From Streptomyces canus (lineage in GTDB: Bacteria; Actinomycetota; Actinomycetes; Streptomycetales; Streptomycetaceae), in assembly GCF_001514145.1 (NCBI RefSeq), contig NZ_KQ948660.1, positions 351,658 to 415,657 on the forward strand: a stretch of DNA of 64,000 nucleotides, read 5' to 3'. The translations under genes were made by a program, and so were the position numbers. How positions within the stretch are numbered: position 1 is the stretch's first letter; every line of letters starts with the position of its first letter. The notes beneath the pieces were generated by a model. It ran no database searches. It was not told the DNA's origin and saw nothing but the letters and a program-made list of their open reading frames with translations. This document shows positions 25,691 through 34,811 of this stretch, one piece after another.

Positions 25691-27174
25691 GCGGCGCAGG
25701 CGGTTTCGAGGCGCACGACGAGCAGGGCGGGTACGAGGGGAGGGGAGCGCGGGAGGGGTCGAGGGATCGCGAGGTGTTTCCCGAGGACACGGAGAAAATG
25801 AGCGACGGCCTCGGAAACGGCGACGACGACACCGGCAACGCGGGCGACGACCACGAGAGCGGCCAGGGCGCGGACGCGCACGACGCCGGAGGCGCGGGCA
25901 GTGCTGGCGACGGCGGTCCCGACGACCCCGAGGACCCCGAGGGCAACGGCTCGCAGGGCACCGACCCCCACCACACGCCCCGCATACCGCTCCCCCGCGC
26001 CTCCGTCGAGGACACCGGCCGCCCGCTGCCCGCGCTGGAGGAGCCGGTACCCTCCGTTCCCCTCGTCCTGGAGCACCGTGTGCTGAAGGCGCTGCTCGGG
26101 GCGTGGGCGCTGGCCGCGTGTTCGGCGGAGGAGACGGCCGCCGTGGAGGATCACCTCGGCGTCTGCGGCGCCTGCGCCGACGAGGCACTGCGGCTGCGCG
26201 GGGCGGTGGGCCTGCTGCAGCGCCCGGAGAGCCTCGACCTGGACCCGGGCCTGCGCACCCGCGTCCTCGATGGCTGCCTCGACCGGCGCCCGCCGCGCAT
26301 CCCGGTGCCCGAGTGGGCCACGCCGTACGACGCCGAGACCGCCCGCCTCGATGCCCTGCTGCAGGACTTCGGCGACGCCGAGTGGCACGCGCCCGTGCGG
26401 CTGCGCTGGTTCGCCGCCGACGAGGCGACGAGCCGCCGTACGACGGTCGCCGGGGTCATGGCCCACCTGATGTCGGTCGACGGCCTCGTCGCGGTCGCCC
26501 TGGGCCTGGACGACCCGATGGGCGAGGTCCCCGCGGACGCGCCCACACCGGCCGGCCGCACCGAGGCGTACTGGCGCGCGTCGCACTTCCCGCCGACCCG
26601 CTCCGTGCGGACCCCCTGGCGCGAGCAGAGCCACGACCTCGTCCGCACGGTGTCGTTCACCGGCGGCACCTCCGGCAAGCTCGAGGTGGCCTACGGCGAC
26701 TTCGTCCTCCCCCTCCACGACGCGATGCTGGACCGCGCCTTCGAGTGCTGGGTCCACGCGGAGGACATCGCGCAGGCGGTCGACTACCCCTACGAGCCGC
26801 CGTCCCCCCGCCACCTCAACCGCATGATCGACCTGGCGGCCCGCGTGCTGCCCGCGGTGCTGGCGGAACGGCGGCAGAAGGGTCTGGCGTCACCGGCCCA
26901 TGGACGGCACCTGGTGAGCGCCGGAGGCCCCGGCCGCACTCTGCGTCTGGAGATCGAGGGCCTGGGCGGGGGTGAGTGGCTGATCCCCCTGGACTCCCCC
27001 GCGGCGGCGGGTTCGGCGGAGCACGAGGTGGCCCATGTGGCCCTGGACGGCGTGGAGTTCTGCCAGCTGGCCGCGGGCCATGTACCGCCGGCGGAGGCTG
27101 CTGCGGGGCAGCGGGGTGATCGTGAGGCGATCAGGGACGTACTGTTCGCGGCGGCGAGCTTGAGCCGGATGTAG
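25687..27174 (+). CDS. Zinc-finger anti-sigma factor fused to MDMPI/DinB domain
   Basis: A 495-residue protein. Residues 1-115 are acidic and low in complexity. Residues about 135-170 hold the ZAS motif HLGVCGAC (His-x3-Cys-x2-Cys) of zf-HC2 anti-sigma factors. Residues about 205-350 form a mycothiol-dependent maleylpyruvate isomerase N-terminal domain (DinB fold), and a C-terminal domain follows. No membrane segment is apparent. The ZAS part should hold the upstream sigma factor; the DinB part could sense thiol or metal state, which is an inference. Confidence 0.8.
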   Translation: MSGAGGFEAHDEQGGYEGRGAREGSRDREVFPEDTEKMSDGLGNGDDDTGNAGDDHESGQGADAHDAGGAGSAGDGGPDDPEDPEGNGSQGTDPHHTPRIPLPRASVEDTGRPLPALEEPVPSVPLVLEHRVLKALLGAWALAACSAEETAAVEDHLGVCGACADEALRLRGAVGLLQRPESLDLDPGLRTRVLDGCLDRRPPRIPVPEWATPYDAETARLDALLQDFGDAEWHAPVRLRWFAADEATSRRTTVAGVMAHLMSVDGLVAVALGLDDPMGEVPADAPTPAGRTEAYWRASHFPPTRSVRTPWREQSHDLVRTVSFTGGTSGKLEVAYGDFVLPLHDAMLDRAFECWVHAEDIAQAVDYPYEPPSPRHLNRMIDLAARVLPAVLAERRQKGLASPAHGRHLVSAGGPGRTLRLEIEGLGGGEWLIPLDSPAAAGSAEHEVAHVALDGVEFCQLAAGHVPPAEAAAGQRGDREAIRDVLFAAASLSRM

Positions 27175-27212
27175 GCGAGGGCGGGGGAGCGTCGGCGGCT
27201 GAGGGTGATTCG

Positions 27213-27302
27213 TGGTTGCTCGCGCCCCTGAGGGCACGTCCAGCTGAGGTCCTTCAGGGGCGCGGGGAACTGCGCGACCAGCCCCCACCGCCCCGCAGCC
27301 GC
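27213..27302. repeat. Dispersed intergenic repeat, copy B, forming a hairpin
   Basis: GCGCCCCTGA (27222-27231) and TCAGGGGCGC (27254-27263) form a perfect 10-bp stem between the convergent anti-sigma and purU genes, so this may be a two-way terminator. The sequence CAGGGGCGCGGGGAACTGCG is shared with copy A. Confidence 0.65.
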
Positions 27303-27327
27303 CACGAAACCGCAGCCCCCCGAGCTC

Positions 27328-28197
27328 CTAGGCGAACACGACCGTCCGCCGCCCGTTCAACAGAATCCTGCGCTCGGCGTGCCACTTCACGGCCCGCGCC
27401 AGCGCCTGGCACTCCACGTCCCGCCCGATCGCCACGAGCTGGTCCGGCGTCACGCCATGCCCCACCCGCTCGACCTCCTGCTCGATGATCGGCCCCTCGT
27501 CGAGGTCGGCGGTCACATAGTGCGCCGTCGCCCCGATCAGCTTGACCCCCCGCGCATGAGCCTGGTGATACGGCTTCGCGCCCTTGAAGCTCGGCAGGAA
27601 CGAGTGGTGGATGTTGATGATCCTGCCGCTGAGCTGCTTGCACAGATCGTCGGACAGCACCTGCATGTACCGGGCGAGCACGACGAGCTCGACGTCCTGC
27701 TCGCGCACCAGCTCCAGCAGCCGCGCCTCCGCTTCGGCCTTGTTCTCCCGCGTCACCGGAATGTGGTGGAAGGGAATGTTGTACGACCCCACGAGCTCGG
27801 CGAAGTCGGTGTGGTTGGACACCACCGCGGCGATCTCCACCGGCAGCGCACCGATGCTCGCGCGGAAGAGCAGGTCGTTCAGGCAGTGCCCGAACTTGCT
27901 GACCATCAGCACGACCCGCATCCGGTCCTCGACCCGGTTGATCTGCCAGTCCATGTGGAAGGAGTCACCGATCGCGGCGAACGACGCCCGCAGCTTGTCC
28001 ACCCGCACCGGCGCCTCCGCCGAGAAGTGGACACGCATGAAGAACAGGCCCGTGTCGTGGTCGCCGAACTGCTGGCTGTCCTCGATGTTGCAGCCGGTCA
28101 TGAAGAGATAGCTCGACACGGCGTGCACGATGCCCTGCTTGTCGGGGCAGGACAGGGTCAGGACGTACTGGTCGGCCGGGGTGGACTGCTCGTTCAT
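27328..28197 (-). CDS. purU: Formyltetrahydrofolate deformylase
   Basis: A 289-residue protein with an N-terminal ACT domain (residues about 8-90, CPDKQGIVHAVSSYL) and a formyl-transferase-fold domain. INIHHSFLPSFKGAKPY carries the catalytic His, and GATAHYVTADLDEGPII the catalytic Asp. It hydrolyses 10-formyl-tetrahydrofolate to formate and tetrahydrofolate, balancing one-carbon pools and feeding PurT-type purine synthesis. Full length, ATG at 28197. Confidence 0.93.
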   Translation of the reverse strand: MNEQSTPADQYVLTLSCPDKQGIVHAVSSYLFMTGCNIEDSQQFGDHDTGLFFMRVHFSAEAPVRVDKLRASFAAIGDSFHMDWQINRVEDRMRVVLMVSKFGHCLNDLLFRASIGALPVEIAAVVSNHTDFAELVGSYNIPFHHIPVTRENKAEAEARLLELVREQDVELVVLARYMQVLSDDLCKQLSGRIINIHHSFLPSFKGAKPYHQAHARGVKLIGATAHYVTADLDEGPIIEQEVERVGHGVTPDQLVAIGRDVECQALARAVKWHAERRILLNGRRTVVFA

Positions 28198-28243
28198 GCA
28201 GGACAGGGTCGCATATCCACCGGAGCGGCAAAGATCGCGTCCG

Positions 28244-28744
28244 TCACGCGGACCTGGTCATGATCTGCAGTACCTCGAGCGTGCGCGGCGGACCGTCCGG
28301 ATCCTCCCCGTCGGCCGTCGCCATGCGCACGTGCGCGTCCCGCGCCGCCCGCACCGCGTCCGGCCACCCCGGGTTCTCCATGTACACGGAGACGGGGGCG
28401 TCGGGACCGACCTGGTGCATGATCCGCAGCACCCGCAGGACGGCGGTGTCGACGAGGGCCGCCTCCTGGGAGTCCCGGAAGATCGTGCCCACGTATTTCT
28501 CGGCGGACCAGTTGTCCAGCCAGGTGTCCTCGACGAGGCGGTACACGGCGTCGGTGACGTCCCCGTACCCCTCGACACCGGCCAGCCAGACGTTCTGCTG
28601 GAACCCTGGGTCGGAGAGCATGTGCAGCGCGGAGCGCACATTGCTGCGCCAGCGCCACCACGGCATGTCGTTCAGTGGCATGCCGCCCATGGTGGAGGAG
28701 CGACGGCCGCGACGGGAAGAGTTCTCCGAACCTTGCACGGTCAC
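28244..28744 (-). CDS. Conserved streptomycete protein, SCO4402-like
   Basis: A 166-residue soluble protein from the GTG at 28744. ATGs at 28690 and 28681 are alternatives at the conserved MGGMPLNDMPWWRW segment. The core YGDVTDAVYRLVEDTWLDNW and a C-terminal RTLEVLQIMTRSA are strongly conserved in streptomycetes as I recall. No catalytic motif is recognised and the function is unknown. It is co-directional with purU, 46 bp upstream of it. Confidence 0.7.
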   Translation of the reverse strand: MTVQGSENSSRRGRRSSTMGGMPLNDMPWWRWRSNVRSALHMLSDPGFQQNVWLAGVEGYGDVTDAVYRLVEDTWLDNWSAEKYVGTIFRDSQEAALVDTAVLRVLRIMHQVGPDAPVSVYMENPGWPDAVRAARDAHVRMATADGEDPDGPPRTLEVLQIMTRSA

Positions 28745-28862
28745 CGATCGTACGTTCTTCCCCCATACGTGCCTCACAGGCCCCCGCTGTTCACCTTTAC
28801 GTCACCCTTCATCTACCGAGGGTCACTCCCGAGTTGGCGATGTGACGAAAGCGTGTGTGTCC

Positions 28863-30212
28863 ATGACCGGCAGGCGACGCATCCGCAGCACCTTCCTCCC
28901 CCAGCACCACCGGCCCGTCAGAGCCACCGCCCTCGCGGCGGGGGCACTGGTGGCGTGTGCTTCCCTCGCCGCCGGCTGCGGGGTCGTCCCCGGTACCACG
29001 GGGGGTTCCGGGGACGGCCCGATCAAGGTCATGACCTGGGCCCCGTCGGACACCAAGGCGACCAACAAGCCCGGCATGCCCGCCTTCGCCCAGGCGTACG
29101 CCCGCTGGATCAACTCCAAGGGCGGCATCAACGGCCGTAAGCTCACCGTCCTGACCTGCAACGACCACAACGACGGGGTGTCCGCGGCGAAGTGCGCCCG
29201 GCGCGCGGTCAAGGAGAACGTCGTCGCGGTCGTCGGCTCCTACAGCCAGTACGCCGACTCCTTCTTCCCGCCCCTCGAAGCCGCGGGCATCCCCTACATC
29301 GGCGGCTACGGCGCCACCAACGCCGAGTTCACCAGCCCGCTGTCCTACCCGGTCAACGGCGGCCAGCCCACCCTGCTGGCGGGCCTGGGCAAGGCGCTCG
29401 CCACGGCCTGCGGCAATGTCACCCTCGTACGGCCCGACACCATCGCGGGCGACGAGCTGCCCGTCCTGCTGGACTCCGGGCTGACCACCGGTGGACACCG
29501 GGCCGCGGGCGACGTGCGGGCGGCGGACGACGCCACCGAGTACTCGGCGCAGTCCACGAAGGCGCTCGACGGCTCGACGTCCGGCGCCCCGGCCTCCGGC
29601 TCGGTCTCCGGCTCGAAGGAGGGGTGCGTGGTACCCGCGCTCGGCGACCGCACCAGCACGTTCATGGACTCCTTCCGGCGCGCCCGGGAGGAATACCCGC
29701 AGGTGCGCACGGCCATGGCGATGGGCAGCGTCGACCAGACGGTGATCGACGCGTCCGGCGGCGCGTCGGGACCCTACGAGGGGTCGTACATCACCGGCTG
29801 GTACCCCGTGGAGAGCGATGCCCGCTGGGCCGCGATGAAGAAGGTCATCAGCGAGGAGGCCTTCGGCGACAACCGCATCGACTCGGCGGACGCGGGGGTG
29901 CAGACCACCTGGATCGCCTACACGGTGCTCACGAAGGCCGTCGAGTCGCAGGGCAGCGGCGAGGTGTCCGCCGGCAGCATCCGCGCCACCCTCAACAACG
30001 GGCTCAAGATCCCGACCGGCGGTCTGACGCCGACCCTCCGGTGGACCACCCGGGACACCTGGAGCTCCGCCGACGACCTCGCCTCGGTCGGCTTCCCGCG
30101 CATGGTCAACGCCCATGTGACGCTCCAGGTGGTGCGTCAGGGCCAGCTCGTGGCGGCGCGCAAGGGCTTCACCGACGTGACGACGACACTCCAGAACGCG
30201 GACGTCAACTGA
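28863..30212 (+). CDS. Branched-chain amino acid-type ABC substrate-binding lipoprotein
   Basis: A 449-residue exported lipoprotein. The signal peptide ends in the lipobox LAAGC with Cys39 as the lipidation site. The body has the Leu/Ile/Val-binding (periplasmic type I) fold: GGINGRKLTVLTCNDHNDGVSAAKCAR at its start and NVVAVVGSYSQYADSFFP as a ligand-lobe segment. No permease or ATPase genes are adjacent, so it is either an orphan binding protein or serves distant components. ATG 28863 is chosen for its ideal signal-peptide position. Confidence 0.82.
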   Translation: MTGRRRIRSTFLPQHHRPVRATALAAGALVACASLAAGCGVVPGTTGGSGDGPIKVMTWAPSDTKATNKPGMPAFAQAYARWINSKGGINGRKLTVLTCNDHNDGVSAAKCARRAVKENVVAVVGSYSQYADSFFPPLEAAGIPYIGGYGATNAEFTSPLSYPVNGGQPTLLAGLGKALATACGNVTLVRPDTIAGDELPVLLDSGLTTGGHRAAGDVRAADDATEYSAQSTKALDGSTSGAPASGSVSGSKEGCVVPALGDRTSTFMDSFRRAREEYPQVRTAMAMGSVDQTVIDASGGASGPYEGSYITGWYPVESDARWAAMKKVISEEAFGDNRIDSADAGVQTTWIAYTVLTKAVESQGSGEVSAGSIRATLNNGLKIPTGGLTPTLRWTTRDTWSSADDLASVGFPRMVNAHVTLQVVRQGQLVAARKGFTDVTTTLQNADVN

Positions 30213-30213
30213 C

Positions 30214-30243
30214 CCGCGGGGGGCGCCGGAACGCCCCCCGCGG
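30214..30243. terminator. Bidirectional terminator hairpin
   Basis: CCGCGGGGGGCG and CGCCCCCCGCGG form a perfect 12-bp stem with a CCGGAA loop, exactly between the convergent lipoprotein and membrane-protein genes. Confidence 0.8.
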
Positions 30244-30248
30244 ACCAC

Positions 30249-32072
30249 TCACAGCTGGGTCGCCGTGCGCTCGGTCAGGCTGTACTTCCTGGCGATCGCG
30301 TTCCACAGCCGGGCCGCCTTGGCCTTCTCGGTGCTGGCGGTGCCGCTGTCCCGGTTGCCGGCCTGGGTCTGGCCCGTGGTGCGGGCCTGGCCCTTCTTGC
30401 AGCCCTTCTTGCCGGCGGACTGGTCGGCCCAGGCCGCGTAGTGGTTGTCGGCGGACGCGGACGCCTGCCAGGCCTTGGTGAGGGCGTCGGTCAGCTCGGC
30501 GTGGCTCGGCAACTGGTCGACGGGGAGTGCCTTGAGCCGGGTCACCAGGCCGGTGCGCTGGGCCGCCGCGTCCCGCAGGTCCTGGGCCGCCTGGCCGAGG
30601 TTCTTGCAGGACTTCACGTTCGCCACCGCGCTGATCACCGAGGAACGGCTGTTGCCACTGTCGGCGAGCAGCTTGTCCAGCTCGGCGGCCTGCGCCTTCG
30701 CGGGATCGGCGGACGGCGAGGCGGAGCCGTCGGTCGCGGGGGCCGTCGCCGACACGGTCTGGTTCTTGTCGCCCCCGTCGCCGCCCCCGCCCCCGGCGAG
30801 CAGCGCGCCCGCACCGATGCCGAGCACGACGATCCCGATGCCCACGGCTGCGATGACCGGCACCCGCGACCGCCCGCGGCCACCTCGGTCGCCGTCGTCG
30901 TAGACGTCACCGCCGGGCGGGCCGTACGGCGGCTGGGCACCATATGACGGCTGCTGGGCGCCGTACGACGGCTGCGGAGCCCCGTACGCGGGCGGTACGG
31001 CCTCGGGCTGGGCGAACCGTGGCATCTGCTGCGTGGACGCGGCCCCGCCGTCAGCGCCCGGCCCACCGCGGAAGAGGTTGTCGAACTCGGAGGGCGGCTG
31101 CCGTTCCCCGCCGTAGTGCGCGCCGGGGGTCTGCCCGGGCACGGGCGCGATGAACTGCGTGGCCTCGGCGTCGGGGCCGCTCGGCGCGCTGGGCGGGAAC
31201 GGGCCGGCGCCGGTACCGGGGGCCGCGTTCTGCGGGGGCTGCGCGCCATACGGGGACTGCGGGTGCTGCCTCGGGTAGTGCGCCGCCTCGGCGGACACCT
31301 CGGGCGGGAGCGCGCCGGGGCGGACGGGCGGGAGGTACTGGGTGGCTCCCTCGGGGGCGGCGGGGGCGGCCGTGACCGGCGGTATGAACTGGGTGGCGCC
31401 CTCGTCGGCGGGCGGCAGGGGCGCGGAGCCGGATATGCCGGGGCCCGACGGGAGGGGCTGGCCCACGGGCGGGAGGTAGTAGGAGGTCGGCTCGTTGGAG
31501 TCATAGCCGGGCGCGGGCTGCTGCTGCGGTGCACCGGTCCCGGGAGCCTCGTAGGGCGCGACCTGGCCCTGCTGCGGGGGCAGCGGCTGGGACTGGGGGG
31601 CCGGCCGGCCGACGGGCGGCAGGTAGTACGAGGTCGGTTCGTCCGTGTCGTAACCCGGCGCGGGCTGCGGCTGGGACTGGGGCGGTGTGCCGCCGGGCGG
31701 CTGGGGCGTGCCCCAGGTCTGGGTGGGCGGCTGCGACCAGTCCTGGGCCTGTGGCTGGTCCTGGCTCTGCTCGGCCTGCGCCTGCTGCTGGCCGGGGCCC
31801 CACGGGGTGCCCCACGCCTGACCGCCGGGCGGCTGGCCGTAGGACGGGGCGCCGGAAGCCTGGCCGTACGCCGCGTCGGGCGCCTGGCCGGACGGGCCCG
31901 GCTGCGGAGGGCCGCCGTATCCGCCCTGCTGCGGGGGGCCGTATCCGGGCTGCGGACCGCCGTGTCCACCCGTCTGTCCCGGCAGCAGGGGTTCCCCGCC
32001 GTCGGAGGGCAGCACGATGCCTTCGCGCGCTTCGCGCGCCGAGGGCTGCTCGCCCTGTCCACTCTGCGTCAC
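30249..32072 (-). CDS. Pro/Gln-rich single-pass membrane protein with TQ/TS-Y-PPV repeats
   Basis: A 607-residue protein. Residues 1-400 are Pro/Gln/Gly-rich and disordered, residues about 404-427 form one membrane helix, and the C-terminal ~150 residues form a small extracellular domain with two cysteines. Five copies of a short motif occur: EPTSYYLPPV (145-154, 195-204), GATQFIPPV (225-233), GATQYLPPV (242-250) and EATQFIAPV (303-311). In actinobacteria similar Thr-Gln/Ser motifs are targets of Ser/Thr kinases read by FHA domains, so these may be phosphosites; that is an inference. GTG start. Confidence 0.75.
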   Translation of the reverse strand: MTQSGQGEQPSAREAREGIVLPSDGGEPLLPGQTGGHGGPQPGYGPPQQGGYGGPPQPGPSGQAPDAAYGQASGAPSYGQPPGGQAWGTPWGPGQQQAQAEQSQDQPQAQDWSQPPTQTWGTPQPPGGTPPQSQPQPAPGYDTDEPTSYYLPPVGRPAPQSQPLPPQQGQVAPYEAPGTGAPQQQPAPGYDSNEPTSYYLPPVGQPLPSGPGISGSAPLPPADEGATQFIPPVTAAPAAPEGATQYLPPVRPGALPPEVSAEAAHYPRQHPQSPYGAQPPQNAAPGTGAGPFPPSAPSGPDAEATQFIAPVPGQTPGAHYGGERQPPSEFDNLFRGGPGADGGAASTQQMPRFAQPEAVPPAYGAPQPSYGAQQPSYGAQPPYGPPGGDVYDDGDRGGRGRSRVPVIAAVGIGIVVLGIGAGALLAGGGGGDGGDKNQTVSATAPATDGSASPSADPAKAQAAELDKLLADSGNSRSSVISAVANVKSCKNLGQAAQDLRDAAAQRTGLVTRLKALPVDQLPSHAELTDALTKAWQASASADNHYAAWADQSAGKKGCKKGQARTTGQTQAGNRDSGTASTEKAKAARLWNAIARKYSLTERTATQL

Positions 32073-32242
32073 CGGGACTCCTACTGATGCGGGAACTTCG
32101 GAATCGTCGGTTCACGCTACCGGGTCCTCCGAGCCCGGTGCCACGTAGCACAGGACGTGACCTGCGTCCCTGTGACCGCAGTAACAAATCCCGGGAGATC
32201 ACGTGACAGTTCCGGGCCCGCATCCGCTGTATACGTCCTCCT

Positions 32243-33628
32243 TTACGCGGCCGCCTGAAGGTCCAGCCGGGCCCCGAACTCCCTGACGACGGGCTCGTCC
32301 CGGAACGGCTCGAGGCGCTGCTGGAAGTCGTCGAGGTACTCGGCGCCCCGGTTGGAGCGCACGGTCTCCAGCAACGCGACCGCTTTCAGGCCGGTGTTGC
32401 AGGCCTGCTCGATCTCGCGCTGCTGCACCTGCGCGGTGGCGAGCAGGACCAGACCGATGGCCCGCCGGCGCGCCTTGTTCTCGGGAAGCCCGTCCAGGGA
32501 CTCCTGTGCGCACCGCGCCGCCGCCTCGGCCTGGCCGAGGTCACGGTGGCAGTGAGCCAACTCGTCGGCCAGATAGGCCTCGTCGAAGTGCGCGATCCAG
32601 GCGGGGTCGTCGCCGGAGGAGGGGTCCGCCGCCTCCAGCGCGTGCACGGCCCGTCCGGACGCCGCCTGGGTGGCCCGCGCGTCGCCCATGAGGGCGTGCC
32701 CGCGGGCCTCCGCCGCGTAGAACATCGCCTCCGCGCGCGGTGTCACACGACCCCGCGCCCCCTCCTGCGCCGCCCGCGCCAACTGGGCGATCTCGCGCGG
32801 GTTTCCGAGCTGCGCGGCGAGGTGGCTCATGGACGCGGCGAGCACATAGCCGCCGTAGCCGCGATCGCCCGCCGCCTGCGCGAGCCGCAACGCCTGGATG
32901 TAGTACCGCTGGGCCAGGCCCGGTTGCCCGGTGTCGATCGCCATGTACCCGGCGAGCTCCGTCAACCGGGCGACAGCGGCGAACAGTTCACGCCCGATCG
33001 CCTCCCGGTACGACCCCGCGAGCAGCCCGGAGACCACGCTGTTGAGGTAGTGCACCACGACAGGACGCACATGCCCGCTGCCGTACTGGTGGTCGAGGTC
33101 GACGAGCGCCTGGGTCATCGCGCGCACGGCCGCCACGTCGGACTGCCCCACGCGCGGGCCCGCCTGACGCGCCACCTGCGAGTCGGGCGAGGAGATCAGC
33201 CAGTCGCGGCTCGGCTCCACCAGCGCGGACGCGGCGACCGAGGAACCGGACAGGAAGTCACGGCGGCCCACGTCACTGCGCCACAGCTCACACACCTGCT
33301 CGATGGCGCCCAGCACCGTCGGCGAGAACTGGAGCCCGACGCCGGAGGCGAGGTTCTTGCCGTTGGCCATGCCGATCTCGTCGATCGTGACCGTACGGCC
33401 GAGTTTGCGCCCGAGGGCCTCCGCGATGATCGCGGGCGCCCTGCCCCGCGGCTGCTGTCCGCGCAGCCAACGGGCCACGGACGTCTTGTCGTAGCGCAGG
33501 TCGAGGCCGTGCTCGGCGCCGCACATGTTGACCCGGCGGGCGAGCCCGGCGTTCGAGCACCCCGCCTCCTGGATGAGCGCCTGCAGCCGTTCGTTCGGCT
33601 GTCGCGCGACGAGAGGCCTTGCGGCCAT
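32243..33628 (-). CDS. NsdA-like helix-turn-helix/TPR regulator
   Basis: A 461-residue protein with an N-terminal DNA-binding segment (LARRVNMCGAEHGLDLRYDK, VARWLRGQQPRGRAPAIIAEAL, about residues 22-70). A long alpha-helical region with TPR-like repeats follows (about 180-440). The plan matches NsdA-type regulators that repress sporulation and antibiotic synthesis in Streptomyces, so a developmental role is plausible but not shown. ATG at 33628. Confidence 0.78.
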   Translation of the reverse strand: MAARPLVARQPNERLQALIQEAGCSNAGLARRVNMCGAEHGLDLRYDKTSVARWLRGQQPRGRAPAIIAEALGRKLGRTVTIDEIGMANGKNLASGVGLQFSPTVLGAIEQVCELWRSDVGRRDFLSGSSVAASALVEPSRDWLISSPDSQVARQAGPRVGQSDVAAVRAMTQALVDLDHQYGSGHVRPVVVHYLNSVVSGLLAGSYREAIGRELFAAVARLTELAGYMAIDTGQPGLAQRYYIQALRLAQAAGDRGYGGYVLAASMSHLAAQLGNPREIAQLARAAQEGARGRVTPRAEAMFYAAEARGHALMGDARATQAASGRAVHALEAADPSSGDDPAWIAHFDEAYLADELAHCHRDLGQAEAAARCAQESLDGLPENKARRRAIGLVLLATAQVQQREIEQACNTGLKAVALLETVRSNRGAEYLDDFQQRLEPFRDEPVVREFGARLDLQAAA

Positions 33629-34085
33629 TGGCGTACCCCCTGTGGCTGCGGTGCCTGCCCACGCACCGAGTTGACGTGTCTTCCACCGGATCGGTCCGTC
33701 GGATCCCTTCGAACCCACCGAAAAGATCCGGCCGTGAAGATCAATGCCCCACCGTGACGTCTAAAATGCGAGGCATGCGAGGATTGCCGGGGTGAAGGCA
33801 GAAGCCTGCCCCTCTCGTGGTTACCCAGCTCACGCCCCGGTTCCTCTCGCGCGCCCCCACACGTGCATCCATGCGCCCCAGATGCCCGATCAGTGCCCCT
33901 CCCCCGCGCGCGCAGGTCCTGGCGCCGGACCGGCTCCGTCCGCCTGAAGGGCGCACCTCGCGGCCGGCGACGGGAATCCCCCGCGCGAGCGCAGCGGAGC
34001 ACGCCGGAATACGCGCCGGCATCACGCGGCAGAAGTCGGTCCGACGCCGGGGCTCTGGCCGTAACCCGAGGTGGGCGCGGGAGTT
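33629..34085. other. 457-bp divergent intergenic region
   Basis: It separates the NsdA-like regulator gene from the prim-pol-like gene. I found no convincing gene, promoter pair, palindrome or repeat beyond general GC-rich composition. Confidence 0.4.
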
Positions 34086-34748
34086 GTGCTGAGCGTGGAA
34101 GAGACGATCGCGGGCACCGAAGCCGTTCAGATTCCGAAGCAGCGTGGGGAATCGCTGCTGGAGACAGCCGTTCGATACGCCGAGGAGCGCCACTGGGACG
34201 TCTTCCCCGGCACCTGGCTGGAAGCCGTCGACGGGGTGCAGCGGTGCTCCTGCGGTGACGCCGCGTGCGCCGTGCCCGGGGCACACCCCTCCCGGGAGGA
34301 CTGGGCGACGCAGGCCACCGGCAGTGCGACCGTCGCGCGCCGGATGTGGCAGAAGCAGCCGACGGCTTCGATTCTGCTGCCGACCGGCCGGACGTTCGAC
34401 GCGATCTCCGTTCCGGAGACGGCGGGGTTTCTCGCGCTGGCCCGTATGGAGCGGATGGAGTCGACTCTGGGGCCAGTGACATTGACGCCCGATCGCCGGA
34501 TGCACTTCTTCGTGCTGCCGGGGGCGTCGGTGAAGGTGCCCGAGCTGGTACGGACGCTGGGCTGGACGCCCTCGTCGCTTGATCTGATCGCGCTGGGGGA
34601 AGGGTCGTACGTCGCCGGTCCCCCTACGCGGTACGGGTCGACCGGAGCCGTTCAGTGGGCCTGCCGTCCGACGCCCGCCAACCGTTGGCTTCCGGATGCC
34701 GAGGAGTTGATCTCCCCGCTGGCCTATGCGTGCGGTCGGGACAGGTGA
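34086..34748 (+). CDS. Bifunctional DNA primase/polymerase N-terminal-like protein
   Basis: A 220-residue protein with the start of a prim-pol fold: ETAVRYAEERHWDVFPGTWLE and a CSCGDAACAVPGAHP cysteine cluster as in actinobacterial Prim_Pol proteins. The segment that should give acidic metal ligands reads PTGRTFDAISVPETAG, and only one Asp is obvious, so catalysis is doubtful. The GTG at 34086 has GGGAG close upstream. It is likely a chromosomal prim-pol-related protein of unknown function, not an element replicase. Confidence 0.75.
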   Translation: MLSVEETIAGTEAVQIPKQRGESLLETAVRYAEERHWDVFPGTWLEAVDGVQRCSCGDAACAVPGAHPSREDWATQATGSATVARRMWQKQPTASILLPTGRTFDAISVPETAGFLALARMERMESTLGPVTLTPDRRMHFFVLPGASVKVPELVRTLGWTPSSLDLIALGEGSYVAGPPTRYGSTGAVQWACRPTPANRWLPDAEELISPLAYACGRDR

Positions 34749-34811
34749 CGTGGGCCACGCGGCGGAGCCGTATGAAAAGGCACAGCCCCCACGCGCCTAA
34801 GGTGGGCGTTC

